From assembly GCA_964609675.1 (NCBI GenBank), contig CAZSRX010000001.1, forward strand, positions 118,675 to 182,674: a stretch of 64,000 bases of DNA. Direction: 5' to 3'. The notes beneath the pieces are model-generated. The model made no database searches. It was not told the DNA's origin and saw only the letters and a program-made list of their open reading frames with translations. This document shows positions 38,776-48,433 of this stretch, in pieces. How positions within the stretch are numbered: position 1 is the stretch's first letter; each line of letters opens with the position of its first letter. Source of the DNA: CAZSRX01 sp964609675 [NCBI: uncultured Bacteroidota bacterium] (GTDB lineage Bacteria; CLD3; SB21). Position numbers and translations under genes: made by a program.

Positions 38776-39786
38776 ATGAACCGACCCATGACGTATAAAG
38801 ACGCCGGCGTGGATATTACGGCGGGTAATGCGGCCAAAGATAAAATCAAGAAAATTGTCCGGAAAACATATAATAAAAACGTGCTGTCCGAAATCGGCCT
38901 TTTCGGCGGTCTGTATCGTTTTGACAAGGCCAGGTACCGGCAGCCGGTGCTGGTCAGCAGCGCGGACGGCGTGGGTACGAAACTAAACATCGCCAGCCTG
39001 ATGAACCGGCACGACACCATTGGCGAAGACCTGGTGAATCACTGCGTCAATGACATCCTTGCTTGCGGGGCGGAACCGTTATTCTTCCTGGATTACCTCG
39101 CCTACAGCCGTCTTTCGCAGGACGTCATCGTGCAGATCATCGAGGGACTGGCACGGGGCTGCGCCCGTAACGGCTGCGCGCTCGTTGGCGGAGAAACCGC
39201 GCAGATGCCCGGCCTGTACAGCGATTACGACTACGATATCGCCGGAACGATTGTCGGCGTCGTGGAAAAAAGCCGCGTCATCAACGGATCGGACATCAAA
39301 GCCGGGGATGTGCTGGTCGCTCTGTATTCATCAGGACTCCACACCAACGGTTATTCGCTGGCAAGGAAAGTGCTTCTGGAAAAGTTCCATGTCGATACGT
39401 ATATCAAAGATTTAAAAACCACCCTGGGCGAATGTCTGCTGACCGTACACAAATCGTATCTGAAACCCGTCCGCGCCGTTATGAAGAAATACCGCATCAA
39501 AGGCCTGTCCCATATCACCGGCGGCGGCATTATCGAAAACACAATGCGCGTGATTCCTCCCCGCCTGCGACTCCGTATCAATTGGGACGCCTGGACCGTT
39601 CCGGAGATCTTCAGAATGATCCAGACCATCGGTCGCGTCCCTACGGAAGATATGGCGCGCACGTTCAATCTTGGCGTCGGTATGATTCTCATTGTCAGCG
39701 CTAAAGATGTCAGCGGCATTCAGAATGTTTTGAAGAAAAACAACGAGGCCTCCTTCATCATCGGCGAGGTCGTCAAAAAACCATAG
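38776..39786 (+). CDS. purM: Phosphoribosylformylglycinamidine cyclo-ligase (AIR synthetase)
   Basis: 336 residues. It makes 5-aminoimidazole ribonucleotide from FGAM with ATP in purine synthesis. Family segments are SSADGVGTKLNIA, DLVNHCVNDILACGAEPLFF, GGETAQMPGLY, LYSSGLHTNGYSLAR and HITGGGIIENTMRVIP. The ATG at 38776 is chosen because AGGAG stands six bases before it and the following MNRPMTYKDAGVD matches PurM N-termini; a frame from 38722 would add 18 unrelated residues. It lies 15 bases before a purine permease gene. Confidence 0.97.
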   Translation: MNRPMTYKDAGVDITAGNAAKDKIKKIVRKTYNKNVLSEIGLFGGLYRFDKARYRQPVLVSSADGVGTKLNIASLMNRHDTIGEDLVNHCVNDILACGAEPLFFLDYLAYSRLSQDVIVQIIEGLARGCARNGCALVGGETAQMPGLYSDYDYDIAGTIVGVVEKSRVINGSDIKAGDVLVALYSSGLHTNGYSLARKVLLEKFHVDTYIKDLKTTLGECLLTVHKSYLKPVRAVMKKYRIKGLSHITGGGIIENTMRVIPPRLRLRINWDAWTVPEIFRMIQTIGRVPTEDMARTFNLGVGMILIVSAKDVSGIQNVLKKNNEASFIIGEVVKKP

Positions 39787-39801
39787 AAATTTCAATTCAA
39801 T

Positions 39802-41109
39802 ATGGAAGCAATCAGAAATTATTTCGGATTTGACCGTTACGGCACAAACTATAAAACAGAAATACTGGCGGGTATTACGACGTTCGTTACGATGGCTTAT
39901 ATCATCATTGTTAATCCGAAAATTCTGGAAGCCGCCGGCATTCCTTTCGGGCCTTCGATGGTGGCCACGATTTTAAGCGCGGTCTTTGGTACGCTGGCGA
40001 TGGGTCTTTATGCCAGGCGGCCTTTTGCCGTGGCGCCGTACATGGGTGAAAATGCGTTTATCGCGTTTACCGTCGTGAAAGTGATGGGTTATACCTGGCA
40101 GACGGCGCTGGGCGCGATTTTTATCAGCGGAGTTCTGTTTACTCTGCTCACCATCTTTAAAATCCGCGGTTGGCTGGCCCACGCGATTCCGGAATCGCTA
40201 AAAATCGCGTTCGCCGCAGGTATCGGTCTGTTTTTAACGTTCATTGGATTGAATGAAACGGGCATCATCCGGCTGGGTGTAGAAGACGCGCCGGTACACG
40301 TCGGCGATTTTCACCAAACGACGGTGCTGCTCGCCATCGCGGGATTCCTGATCATGGCCGTCCTGATGATTCGAAAAATAAATGCCGCGATACTGATTGG
40401 CATCCTGATTGTAACCGCGACGGCCCTGATAACCGGCCTGTCAAAAGCTCCGGATGCGTGGATAAGTTTGCCGCCGGATCTGTCGCCGATATTCCTGAAA
40501 CTGGATATCGTCGGCGCGCTGACGTGGGGATTTTTTGCGGTCATCCTTACCGTCTTCGTTATGGACTTTGTGGACACGCTGGGTACGCTGATCGGTCTGG
40601 CTATGAAAGCCAATCTGCTGGACAAGGACGGCCACTTGCCGGAGATCGAAAAACCCATGCTTTGCGATGCGCTGGCCACAACGGCCGGCGCGTTATTAGG
40701 AACCACCACCACCGGTGCCTATATCGAATCGGCTACCGGCATCCAGGCGGGTGGCCGCACAGGTTTTACCGCCGTAACGGTCGCGCTTCTGTTTTTGTGC
40801 GCCTTATTTTTTGCGCCGGCACTGGCTGTTGTACCGCCCTATGCGTACGGCCCGGCCTTGATAATCGTCGGCTTGCTGATGATATTCCCCGTCACACGGC
40901 TGAACTTTGATGATCTTACCGAAACGGTCCCGGCTTTCGTGGTCATCGTACTGATGAGTTTCACGTATAATATCGGTATCGGAATGACCGCCGGTTTTGT
41001 AACCTATCCGTTTTTCAAATCGATAACCGGCCGGTTCCGTGAAGTAACCGCCGGACTCTGGATACTGGCCGTGATGTCGCTGATGTTTTTTATTTTCTAT
41101 CCGTATTAA
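39802..41109 (+). CDS. AzgA/PbuG-type purine (guanine/hypoxanthine) permease
   Basis: 435 residues with about 13 membrane helices. The start FGFDRYGTNYKTEILAGITT and the segments YIIIVNPKILEAAGIPFG, FAVAPYMGENAFIAF and TTTGAYIESATGIQAGGRTG are signatures of the AzgA branch of NCS2, which imports hypoxanthine, guanine or adenine with H+. Co-transcription with purM fits purine supply by either synthesis or salvage. No purine riboswitch was recognised upstream. Confidence 0.93.
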   Translation: MEAIRNYFGFDRYGTNYKTEILAGITTFVTMAYIIIVNPKILEAAGIPFGPSMVATILSAVFGTLAMGLYARRPFAVAPYMGENAFIAFTVVKVMGYTWQTALGAIFISGVLFTLLTIFKIRGWLAHAIPESLKIAFAAGIGLFLTFIGLNETGIIRLGVEDAPVHVGDFHQTTVLLAIAGFLIMAVLMIRKINAAILIGILIVTATALITGLSKAPDAWISLPPDLSPIFLKLDIVGALTWGFFAVILTVFVMDFVDTLGTLIGLAMKANLLDKDGHLPEIEKPMLCDALATTAGALLGTTTTGAYIESATGIQAGGRTGFTAVTVALLFLCALFFAPALAVVPPYAYGPALIIVGLLMIFPVTRLNFDDLTETVPAFVVIVLMSFTYNIGIGMTAGFVTYPFFKSITGRFREVTAGLWILAVMSLMFFIFYPY

Positions 41110-41125
41110 CCGCGCCTTATGGAAT

Positions 41126-41995
41126 ATGACTGACGGCGATACCAACCAAAGCCAGCCGAACGGATTTACACTCCATGCGGCTGATACCATGATCATCGCC
41201 CGCCGTACGGTAATTGATATCATCGACGACGGGCTTTTTCTGTACCGGCAGGATTTCGCGCTTTTTTTAAATGCGGTTCTATTGGTTTATATCCCCTATT
41301 ATGTGTTTAAATATATCGCTTTCCTGCTTGGCCTTCTGCCGTTCCAGCGGATATTTGATTCCTTTGATTTTTTTTACACCGGCTCCTATACGCTTACCAA
41401 CATCATTTTTATGGGTCTGGATTACACGATAATGATTTTAACGGCAGGATTGATTTCCTGTCTCATTCATGAAAAAGCCGGCAAAAGGGATGTCCGTTTA
41501 TTTGATATTATACGTGCATGGATGCCACGTTTGCCGCGGTTGACAGGGCTGACCTGGATGATTATGGCGATGACGGCAATCGGCTTTTCGTGTTTTTTTC
41601 CTGGAATCATTCTCTATTTTCTGTTTTTTCTTTCCACGCCGGTGCTGATGATTGAAGGCGGCCTGAATCTGTCCGTTCTTTTCAGACGCTGCCGGTATCT
41701 GATGCAGGGTAACTGGATCCGAACCGCAGGCTTTATATTACTGACCGGATTATTGCTGACGTTGCTCGGGCTGGCGGTAACGTACCTTGTATACGGTATG
41801 TACGCGATTCTGCTCGAACAAATCAGCTGGCTGAGCGGCCTGATGCCCGATATGGATATGCTTAAACTGTTCGGCAGCGCTCTGGTTACGCTGGCGCTTT
41901 TTCCCATTGAAAGTATATTTATCACGCTGCTTTATTTTGATATCCGTTCCCGCAAGGAAGGTTTTGACCTTGAGTTTTTAGTCAGCAGGTTATAG
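41126..41995 (+). CDS. Polytopic membrane protein of unknown function
   Basis: 289 residues with about six membrane helices after a polar N-terminus of 40 residues (ARRTVIDIIDDGLFLYRQDF). The layout resembles the broad group of proteins annotated as glycerophosphodiester-phosphodiesterase membrane-domain or YciC-like, but no diagnostic motif was found. It lies two bases before the DUF4129 gene, so it belongs to the DUF4129/DUF4350/MoxR operon, where RDD or similar membrane proteins often stand. Confidence 0.75.
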   Translation: MTDGDTNQSQPNGFTLHAADTMIIARRTVIDIIDDGLFLYRQDFALFLNAVLLVYIPYYVFKYIAFLLGLLPFQRIFDSFDFFYTGSYTLTNIIFMGLDYTIMILTAGLISCLIHEKAGKRDVRLFDIIRAWMPRLPRLTGLTWMIMAMTAIGFSCFFPGIILYFLFFLSTPVLMIEGGLNLSVLFRRCRYLMQGNWIRTAGFILLTGLLLTLLGLAVTYLVYGMYAILLEQISWLSGLMPDMDMLKLFGSALVTLALFPIESIFITLLYFDIRSRKEGFDLEFLVSRL

Positions 41996-41997
41996 CC

Positions 41998-43170
41998 GTG
42001 AAAGCGTTTATCCCACATATATTTTTAATGATTGCCTGCGCCATTTTACCGGTGCCGGTATCGCTTCACGGCCAATCGACGCCGCCTACCGAAAACGGTC
42101 AGGACAGCGTGCGGGTGTTTCTCCAAGAATACATCAATTACCTATCCGATCTGGACAACAAACTTCTGTTGCTGGCACAAATGGATGATGAAAGAACGTA
42201 TAAAAATGTTCTTAGCCAGGTTCAGAGCCGTTATGCGGATTACCGCTACCAAAAACCGGTACGTGTGCCGTATCTGAAATTTACAGATTCGGTTCCGTCT
42301 TTTTCCGATGTCCGGCTCGATCAGTCATGGGTGCTTCATGGGCTCATAAGCGTGCAGGATTCTGTTAAGGCGGTTCGGCAGATGCAAATTCGCGCGCTGC
42401 GCAACCGTCTCGCGCAGGAAATTAAGTCAGCCGAGGCGATGGGGCATGATATCATGGAATACGATCCGGTGGATTACCGTCCGTTTTTAAGAAATATATT
42501 AAACCGGCCAGAATATCAGCCCCGACCGCACGTTGAGGATAAAAATATTCTGGCGGAAGCTGTGGAATGGATCTTCAAGAAATTGTGGGAACTGCTTAAG
42601 GATTTATTTAAGCCGTTAGCGCCACCATCTTCCGCGCCGGTTGCGGCACCGCCTTTGGAAATCGGATTCATCGGACAGGGAATGATATATATTGTGTACG
42701 CGGTCGGCGCCATACTGGCCGTCATCGTAATATGGAAGCTGATACAGTATTATCGCCGCCGTAACAAAGAATCGGGTGATGAAACCAAACCGGCGGCTGA
42801 TCTGATACTGGAACCGGGCGAGTCCCGCGATCCTGATGAACATTTTCTTCTGGCAGAACAAGCGGCCGCAAACGGCGATTACCGACGGGCGGTGCGGCAT
42901 CTTCTGCTATCCGTGATACTTTATCTTGACCGTAACGATTACGTGCGGTTTCAAAATTGTAAAACCAATCAGGAATATCTTGATCTGGTACTGCAGGCGG
43001 ATATCGATTTTAAATCCGAGCTACATGGTCATCTTACCGTGATGATGCGCATCTATGATCGTTCCTGGTACGGCATGCAGTCGGCAAACCGTTCGGAATA
43101 TGAAACCTGCCTGACGCGGTATCATGCCTGCATGGCTTTGCACGGGCCTGTTGAAACGGCAAGCGTCTGA
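41998..43170 (+). CDS. DUF4129-domain membrane protein
   Basis: 390 residues from a GTG start. A signal peptide (residues 1 to about 25) is followed by a helical periplasmic region, one membrane helix near residue 230 (MIYIVYAVGAILAVIVIWKL) and a cytoplasmic DUF4129 domain (AEQAAANGDYRRAVRHLLLS, then YDRSWYGMQSANRSEYETCL). DUF4129 is often found at the C-terminus of transglutaminase-like proteins or alone in MoxR-DUF58 operons. Here it stands alone, without a transglutaminase domain. Confidence 0.85.
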   Translation: MKAFIPHIFLMIACAILPVPVSLHGQSTPPTENGQDSVRVFLQEYINYLSDLDNKLLLLAQMDDERTYKNVLSQVQSRYADYRYQKPVRVPYLKFTDSVPSFSDVRLDQSWVLHGLISVQDSVKAVRQMQIRALRNRLAQEIKSAEAMGHDIMEYDPVDYRPFLRNILNRPEYQPRPHVEDKNILAEAVEWIFKKLWELLKDLFKPLAPPSSAPVAAPPLEIGFIGQGMIYIVYAVGAILAVIVIWKLIQYYRRRNKESGDETKPAADLILEPGESRDPDEHFLLAEQAAANGDYRRAVRHLLLSVILYLDRNDYVRFQNCKTNQEYLDLVLQADIDFKSELHGHLTVMMRIYDRSWYGMQSANRSEYETCLTRYHACMALHGPVETASV

Positions 43171-43183
43171 AGGGGTCACCGGT

Positions 43184-44437
43184 ATGGAGCGGGAAAACAA
43201 AACTATGGTCTGGATCGGCGGTGTCTTTACCGTAATAGTCATTCTCGCCGTGTTCATGGCCAGCGCCACCGATCAAAGCGCCAACGCGCATTTATGTTCC
43301 AGTCTGAATTCCCAGCCGCGAGGCGTTAAAGCATTTTATACGCTGTTAAAGGAATACGGTTATCCCGTATCGCGCTGGGAATGGCCGTTGCCGGCTATCC
43401 GAAAAAAATATACCAACCCGGTGTTGTTTATTAGTGTGGCGCCGGTTATCGCGTACCGGGCCGCCGATGCCGACACCCTGCAGGATTACGTGCGCAACGG
43501 AAGCACGGCTTTTATTTTTTACAGTCCATCCGTTGATACGATTTTACAGAAATTAAAAATTAAGATTTCCAAAACCTCGCGTGATTCCCTGCTCCATCCC
43601 TGCCAGTTGGCCGGCGGAACGGTTTTCGGGGATACGTTATACAACGGCGTGAGCGATACCAACCCGGCATTCCAAAATACGACGCGTTCCATGGATTCGG
43701 ACACAACAATATTTATCGGCCTTTACGGAAAGGCCTGTCAACAGGCTGTGATTTCCGTCCCATACGGTGCGGGTGAATTTATTCTGTGCAGTTCACCAGC
43801 GTACATTATGAACCAGCACGTCGTTAAATACGGCAATGTTAATAATCTGATCCGGCTTATCGACCTCACGCCCGGCGGACAAAAACGCGAATTTCAGACC
43901 ATTTTATTTGATGAATATCATCAGGGTTATCAGCAGTACGAATCGGTCGTTTCGGTTTTAGACGAACTTCCGATTAAACTCGGCCTGCTGCTTTCGATGG
44001 CCGGCCTGTTAATGTGGATCTATTCCCGCGCGGCCCGTTTCGGGCGTCCGGTTCCGGTCCGGAAGATTACCCGACGATCTTCCGCCGCATACATTCAATC
44101 CGTCACGCAGGTTTACCGGAAAGCGCGGGCCAATCGATGGGTGCTGAAAATATGGTACCATTGGGTCCGCCGTTATCTGGCCGCTCGCTTTCGCACCAAT
44201 CTGGATTACAAACTTGTGAATAACCTAAACAATTTATATAATATGGACGCGGAAAAGCTGCAGCGGTTTTTCAACGATGTAGAACGCCGCATCCAGGGAC
44301 CCGGTAAAGTGGTCGATGCCGTTATCCGTGAGCGTTACGTCGAACTCAGCGACGAAGAATTGCTTCGCTGGATTCAGTATCTTGATTTCATCTACCGCAC
44401 GCGGCATCATCATAAACATAAAAACCATAAGGTGTAA
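43184..44437 (+). CDS. DUF4350-domain membrane protein
   Basis: 417 residues. Layout: N-terminal membrane helix (about 9-27), extracytoplasmic DUF4350 region (NSQPRGVKAFYTLLKEYGYP, later TILFDEYHQGY), second membrane helix near residue 275 (KLGLLLSMAGLLMWIYSRAA) and a cytoplasmic helical tail. DUF4350 is a regular partner of DUF4129 and MoxR genes; its role is unknown. ATG at 43184 (GGGG upstream) is preferred over 43124, which would overlap the previous gene by 47 bases. It is followed six bases later by the MoxR gene. Confidence 0.85.
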   Translation: MERENKTMVWIGGVFTVIVILAVFMASATDQSANAHLCSSLNSQPRGVKAFYTLLKEYGYPVSRWEWPLPAIRKKYTNPVLFISVAPVIAYRAADADTLQDYVRNGSTAFIFYSPSVDTILQKLKIKISKTSRDSLLHPCQLAGGTVFGDTLYNGVSDTNPAFQNTTRSMDSDTTIFIGLYGKACQQAVISVPYGAGEFILCSSPAYIMNQHVVKYGNVNNLIRLIDLTPGGQKREFQTILFDEYHQGYQQYESVVSVLDELPIKLGLLLSMAGLLMWIYSRAARFGRPVPVRKITRRSSAAYIQSVTQVYRKARANRWVLKIWYHWVRRYLAARFRTNLDYKLVNNLNNLYNMDAEKLQRFFNDVERRIQGPGKVVDAVIRERYVELSDEELLRWIQYLDFIYRTRHHHKHKNHKV

Positions 44438-44443
44438 CCGTAC

Positions 44444-45433
44444 ATGGAACCATCACAACCCGTAAACCCGGAAGCGACTTCGGATACGCTGACCCGGCAG
44501 TTGGCCGGACAAATCAGAGAAGAAATGACCAAAGTAATTGTCGGACAGCATTACGTGATCGATCATATGATAATTGCGCTGCTGGCCGGCGGGCACGTGC
44601 TGCTGGAAGGCGTTCCCGGTATCGCCAAGACGCTGATGGTCAAGACGCTTGCGCGCGCTGTGTCCGGCGGCTTTAAGAGAATCCAATTCACCCCGGACCT
44701 GATGCCGTCGGATGTCATCGGTACCAATATTTTTGACACAAAGACTTCCCAGTTTGTTCTGAAGAAAGGCCCGATTTTTACTAACCTGGCGCTGATCGAC
44801 GAAGTGAACCGCGCGCCGGCCAAGACGCAAGCGGCTTTGCTGGAAGTCATGGAAGAGCGGCAGGTCACCATCGATGGGACACCCTATCCGCTTTCGGAAC
44901 CGTTTATGGTTTTCGCCACGCAGAATCCCATTGAATATGAGGGTACCTACGCCCTGCCTGAAGCACAGCTTGACCGGTTCATGTTTAAAATCCTGATTGA
45001 TTATCCGCAGGCCGAGGAAGAACAGAATATTCTCGTTCATTACCATAACGGATTCGACGCGCGTGACCTTGAAAGCGCCGGCGTCCACCCGGTTGTCGAT
45101 GCGCAGAAAATACAGGCCTGTCGTGACGAAATCCGTCAGATTGCCGTCGAAAACGGCATCATACAGTACATCACCCAGATTGTCCGCAAAACCCGGGATT
45201 ATCCGAGTATTATGGTCGGCGCCAGTCCGCGGGCATCCGTGGCGCTGCTGCTTGCCGCCAAGGTCCGCGCGGCCATGAACGGCTTCCGCTACGTCAATCC
45301 CGATCAGGTTAAATTCATCGCGCGGCCCGTGATGCGTCACCGGATCATCCTCCAGCCGGAAGCCGAATTGGAAGGCGTCAAACCCGACGAAGTCATCGGA
45401 GATATCCTGAATGCCGTCCCGGTACCGCGTTAA
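44444..45433 (+). CDS. MoxR-family AAA+ ATPase
   Basis: 329 residues. Walker A is LLEGVPGIAKT, Walker B LALIDEVNRAPAKTQAALLE; sensor 1 is FATQNPIEYEGTYALPEAQL, and the C-terminal lid has GASPRASVALLLAAK. MoxR ATPases are chaperones for assembly or activation of protein complexes and usually act with a DUF58/VWA protein. None is encoded in this window, although DUF4129 and DUF4350 partners are. The gene lies between DUF4350 and the unknown gene at 45411, which overlaps its end. Confidence 0.94.
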   Translation: MEPSQPVNPEATSDTLTRQLAGQIREEMTKVIVGQHYVIDHMIIALLAGGHVLLEGVPGIAKTLMVKTLARAVSGGFKRIQFTPDLMPSDVIGTNIFDTKTSQFVLKKGPIFTNLALIDEVNRAPAKTQAALLEVMEERQVTIDGTPYPLSEPFMVFATQNPIEYEGTYALPEAQLDRFMFKILIDYPQAEEEQNILVHYHNGFDARDLESAGVHPVVDAQKIQACRDEIRQIAVENGIIQYITQIVRKTRDYPSIMVGASPRASVALLLAAKVRAAMNGFRYVNPDQVKFIARPVMRHRIILQPEAELEGVKPDEVIGDILNAVPVPR

Positions 45434-46073
45434 ACAAATTACACCGCGTTCTTTGTCCGGATTCATTCGATATTTCTACTTTACGGTAATGACTTTCATG
45501 ATAACACGTTGTTCCGGAGCCGAACCCGAAAATCGGGTACAACAGGTTTACAGTTTGATTAAGAGGCATCACGCACTCCGGCCGGAAATGGAGCCGCAGG
45601 ATGTGTACAAACTTCTCTACCAGAGTGCGATGGGCCTTGGTCATTTGATTGCCGATACGACAAAAGCCCGTGAGTATCTGATGCGTGAGCTGGCTGCGCT
45701 GGATACGACCGATAACGTGGTTCGCGATTCGCTGACGGAACCGATTGCACATGATTCGACCATGCTGCGCGTCAACCTCCGGCCGTTCCGGGATCGGCGT
45801 TTGAATCCGGATCGGCTAATAGCGGCGATGTTGGGTACGGTAAAAAATTATTCACCGGACAAAGAAATGTTTTTACAAGATTGGAAAATATTTATACATT
45901 TAGCCGGGTCGGACCGGATGCCGTTTTCAAAAGATTCGGTGAACCGTTTTGACGAAACCATGCGCCTTCAGAATTATCCGATGGTTCATCATTCCCGGCG
46001 GTATACGGAAATCTATCGGCCGGCATACCGGGTGATTTTGCGCACGGAATGGCATAACTATTTTAAAAATTAA
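45411..46073 (+). CDS. Uncharacterised protein following moxR
   Basis: 220 residues, no firm family. The first ATG (45411, GGAG nine bases upstream) overlaps moxR by 23 bases. It gives a short hydrophobic stretch ending FYFTVMTFMITRCSG that may be a lipoprotein-like signal; ATG 45489 is an alternative. The mature part is helical (QDVYKLLYQSAMGLGHLIAD, then LMRELAALDTT), and the end is rich in Arg/Tyr/His (YPMVHHSRRYTEIYRPAYRV). The region with G-L-G-H-L-I is likely the functional core. Function unknown. Confidence 0.75.
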   Translation: MPSRYRVKQITPRSLSGFIRYFYFTVMTFMITRCSGAEPENRVQQVYSLIKRHHALRPEMEPQDVYKLLYQSAMGLGHLIADTTKAREYLMRELAALDTTDNVVRDSLTEPIAHDSTMLRVNLRPFRDRRLNPDRLIAAMLGTVKNYSPDKEMFLQDWKIFIHLAGSDRMPFSKDSVNRFDETMRLQNYPMVHHSRRYTEIYRPAYRVILRTEWHNYFKN

Positions 46074-46091
46074 TTTAACACGAGGTACTCC

Positions 46092-47612
46092 TTGGAAGAA
46101 GAACTCTTACGCATCCGCCGCGAAAAACTTGAAAAGCTCAGGGCAATGGGCATCGAGCCCTATCCTTACAAATTTGAACGCGATTACTATTCCAAAGACC
46201 TGCTCGACCGGTTTGAAGAACTCGGCGTGAAGGACGATACGATGCTGGATCACCCGGACGTCAAGCGCGTGCAGGTGGCCGGCCGCATCATGTCTATGCG
46301 CAGCAAGGGAAAAACCGCGTTTGCGCATATTCAGGATATGCAGGGCCGTATCCAGATTTACGCCCGCAAAGACGCCCTCGGCGATGTGATGTACGAGGCG
46401 TTCAGCAAATTGCTCGATCTGGGCGATATCATCGGTGTGCGGGGAGTGGTTTTTAAAACCCATTCCGGCGAAATCACCGTCAAAGCGGAAAGCGTCACCG
46501 TGCTCTGTAAAAGCCTGCGTTACCTGCCGGCCGGCAAAGAAAAAGTGCTGGACGACGGTACCGTGCAGCGCTTCAGCGACGTGGAGGATGTGGAGTTCCG
46601 TTACCGCCAGCGCTACGCCGACCTGATCGCGCACCCCGAATCGCGCGATGTTTTTGTCAAACGCAGTAAAATCATCCAGGCCATACGGCGCTTTCTGGAT
46701 CAGCGCGGATATCTCGAAGTCGAGACGCCGGTATTGCAGCCGCTCTACGGCGGCGCGTCGGCCCGCCCTTTTGTGACGCATCATAACGCGCTGGACATCA
46801 AGCTGTACATGCGCATCGCGCTGGAACTCTACCTGAAACGCCTTATCGTCGGCGGATACGACAAGGTTTACGAAATGTCGCGCATCTTCCGCAACGAGGG
46901 TATGGACCGCTTCCATAATCCCGAATTCACCATGCTCGAGTTTTATGAAGCCTATTCGGATTTCAATGACCTGATGACACTCACCGAGGAAATGCTGGGC
47001 TATGTCTGTGAGCAGGCGCACGGCACGCGTATCATTGATACAATGGGCCACCGCGTGGATTTTACGCCTCCGTTTAAACGATGGTCCATGTATGAAGCCA
47101 TCAGCTATTACACCCAGATTGATGTTTCCGGTAAAGACGAATCGGAACTGCGGCAATTATGCGAACGCATGCATATTCCTGTACAGCCGTCCATGAACCG
47201 CGCGCAGCTTATTGATGCGATATTCAGCGAAAAAGTTCAGGAGCATCTCATCCAGCCGGTGTTCATCACCGAACACCCGATTGAAATTTCCCCGCTGGCC
47301 AAAAAACACCGCTCCAAGCCCGGCGTCGTGGAGCGCTTTGAACTGTTCATTCTCGGCAGCGAAGTGGCCAACGCGTTCAGCGAACTCAACGATCCGCTTG
47401 ACCAGCGGGAACGCTTTGAGGCACAGATGGGCTATCGCGCGCGCGGCGACGAGGAAGCGCAGGTGCTCGATGAGGATTTCCTCCGAGCCATCGAATACGG
47501 CATGCCCCCCACTGCCGGCGAAGGCATCGGCATCGACCGGCTTGTCATGATTATGACCGGGCAGGAGTCAATACGCGACGTTTTATTTTTCCCAACGATG
47601 CGACCGGAATAA
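46092..47612 (+). CDS. lysS: Lysyl-tRNA synthetase, class II
   Basis: 506 residues. The N-terminal OB-fold binds the anticodon (VQVAGRIMSMRSKGKTAFAH). Class II motif 2 is FRNEGMDRFHNPEFTMLE; motif 3 is PTAGEGIGIDRLVMIMTG. It charges tRNA-Lys. The start codon is TTG at 46092 with GAGGT upstream; no ATG fits. mlaE follows seven bases after the stop. Confidence 0.98.
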   Translation: MEEELLRIRREKLEKLRAMGIEPYPYKFERDYYSKDLLDRFEELGVKDDTMLDHPDVKRVQVAGRIMSMRSKGKTAFAHIQDMQGRIQIYARKDALGDVMYEAFSKLLDLGDIIGVRGVVFKTHSGEITVKAESVTVLCKSLRYLPAGKEKVLDDGTVQRFSDVEDVEFRYRQRYADLIAHPESRDVFVKRSKIIQAIRRFLDQRGYLEVETPVLQPLYGGASARPFVTHHNALDIKLYMRIALELYLKRLIVGGYDKVYEMSRIFRNEGMDRFHNPEFTMLEFYEAYSDFNDLMTLTEEMLGYVCEQAHGTRIIDTMGHRVDFTPPFKRWSMYEAISYYTQIDVSGKDESELRQLCERMHIPVQPSMNRAQLIDAIFSEKVQEHLIQPVFITEHPIEISPLAKKHRSKPGVVERFELFILGSEVANAFSELNDPLDQRERFEAQMGYRARGDEEAQVLDEDFLRAIEYGMPPTAGEGIGIDRLVMIMTGQESIRDVLFFPTMRPE

Positions 47613-47618
47613 ACCGCC

Positions 47619-48431
47619 ATGGGCCTGATTAAACGAATCATATTAAGAATCGCCGAATTGCTGATCCTCGACAAGCTGGGACGGAAAACCATCGAGTTTT
47701 TCACCGGCATGGGCGAGTCGTTTATCATGCTGTATTTCTCGTTTATTAACACGCGGTATATTTTCAAGGACCGCAAGCTCATTCTCGAGCAGATGGTAAC
47801 GGTCGGTTATAATTCCATCCCGCTTGTTGTTGTAACTGCGACATTTGCAGGCATGGTCTCCGCGGTTCAAGCCGGTTACCAGCTGGCGGATTTTGGCTCG
47901 CCCAGCGTATTTCTCGGTTCGACAACCAGCCGGGCGATTGTGATTGAATTGGGCCCGGTGCTGACGGCGCTCGTACTGGCCGGCCGGTTTGGCGCGTCTA
48001 TTGCCGCGGAGATTGGAACCATGCGCGTCACGGAACAGATTGACGCTCTTGAAACCATGGCAATTAATCCGGTACGTTATCTGGCCACGCCGCGAATCAT
48101 CGCCGGTACGGTTATGATGCCGGTGCTTGTTATTTTTGCCGATTTCATTGCTGTCGGGGGTACCATGTTTATCGGCTACGTCTCATTGGACGTGGCTCCG
48201 GAGGCCTATCTATCCAGCGCCCAGCGGTTTATGGAACTCAACGATATCCTGTCGGGCCTGGTTAAAGCAACCTTATTCGGCGCTTCCACGGCAGTCATCG
48301 GATGCTATGTGGGCTTTGCCACCCAGGGCGGCGCTGAAGGCGTGGGAAACGCCACCATCCGCGCGTTCGTGCTTTCTTCCGCAGCGATTCTCATCAATGA
48401 CTATCTGGTCGCATCGATTTTACTGAGGTAA
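47619..48431 (+). CDS. mlaE: MlaE-type ABC permease (phospholipid/lipid transport)
   Basis: 270 residues with about five membrane helices. GPVLTALVLAGRFGASIAAEIGTM with the MlaE/YrbE signature, followed by EQIDALETMAINPVRYLATPR, is diagnostic. MlaE forms the inner-membrane channel of MCE-type lipid transporters that keep outer-membrane asymmetry or move lipids to the outer membrane. The ATPase gene follows two bases later. The substrate-binding MCE protein (MlaD) is not next to it; a convergent terC gene follows instead. Confidence 0.95.
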   Translation: MGLIKRIILRIAELLILDKLGRKTIEFFTGMGESFIMLYFSFINTRYIFKDRKLILEQMVTVGYNSIPLVVVTATFAGMVSAVQAGYQLADFGSPSVFLGSTTSRAIVIELGPVLTALVLAGRFGASIAAEIGTMRVTEQIDALETMAINPVRYLATPRIIAGTVMMPVLVIFADFIAVGGTMFIGYVSLDVAPEAYLSSAQRFMELNDILSGLVKATLFGASTAVIGCYVGFATQGGAEGVGNATIRAFVLSSAAILINDYLVASILLR

Positions 48432-48433
48432 TT

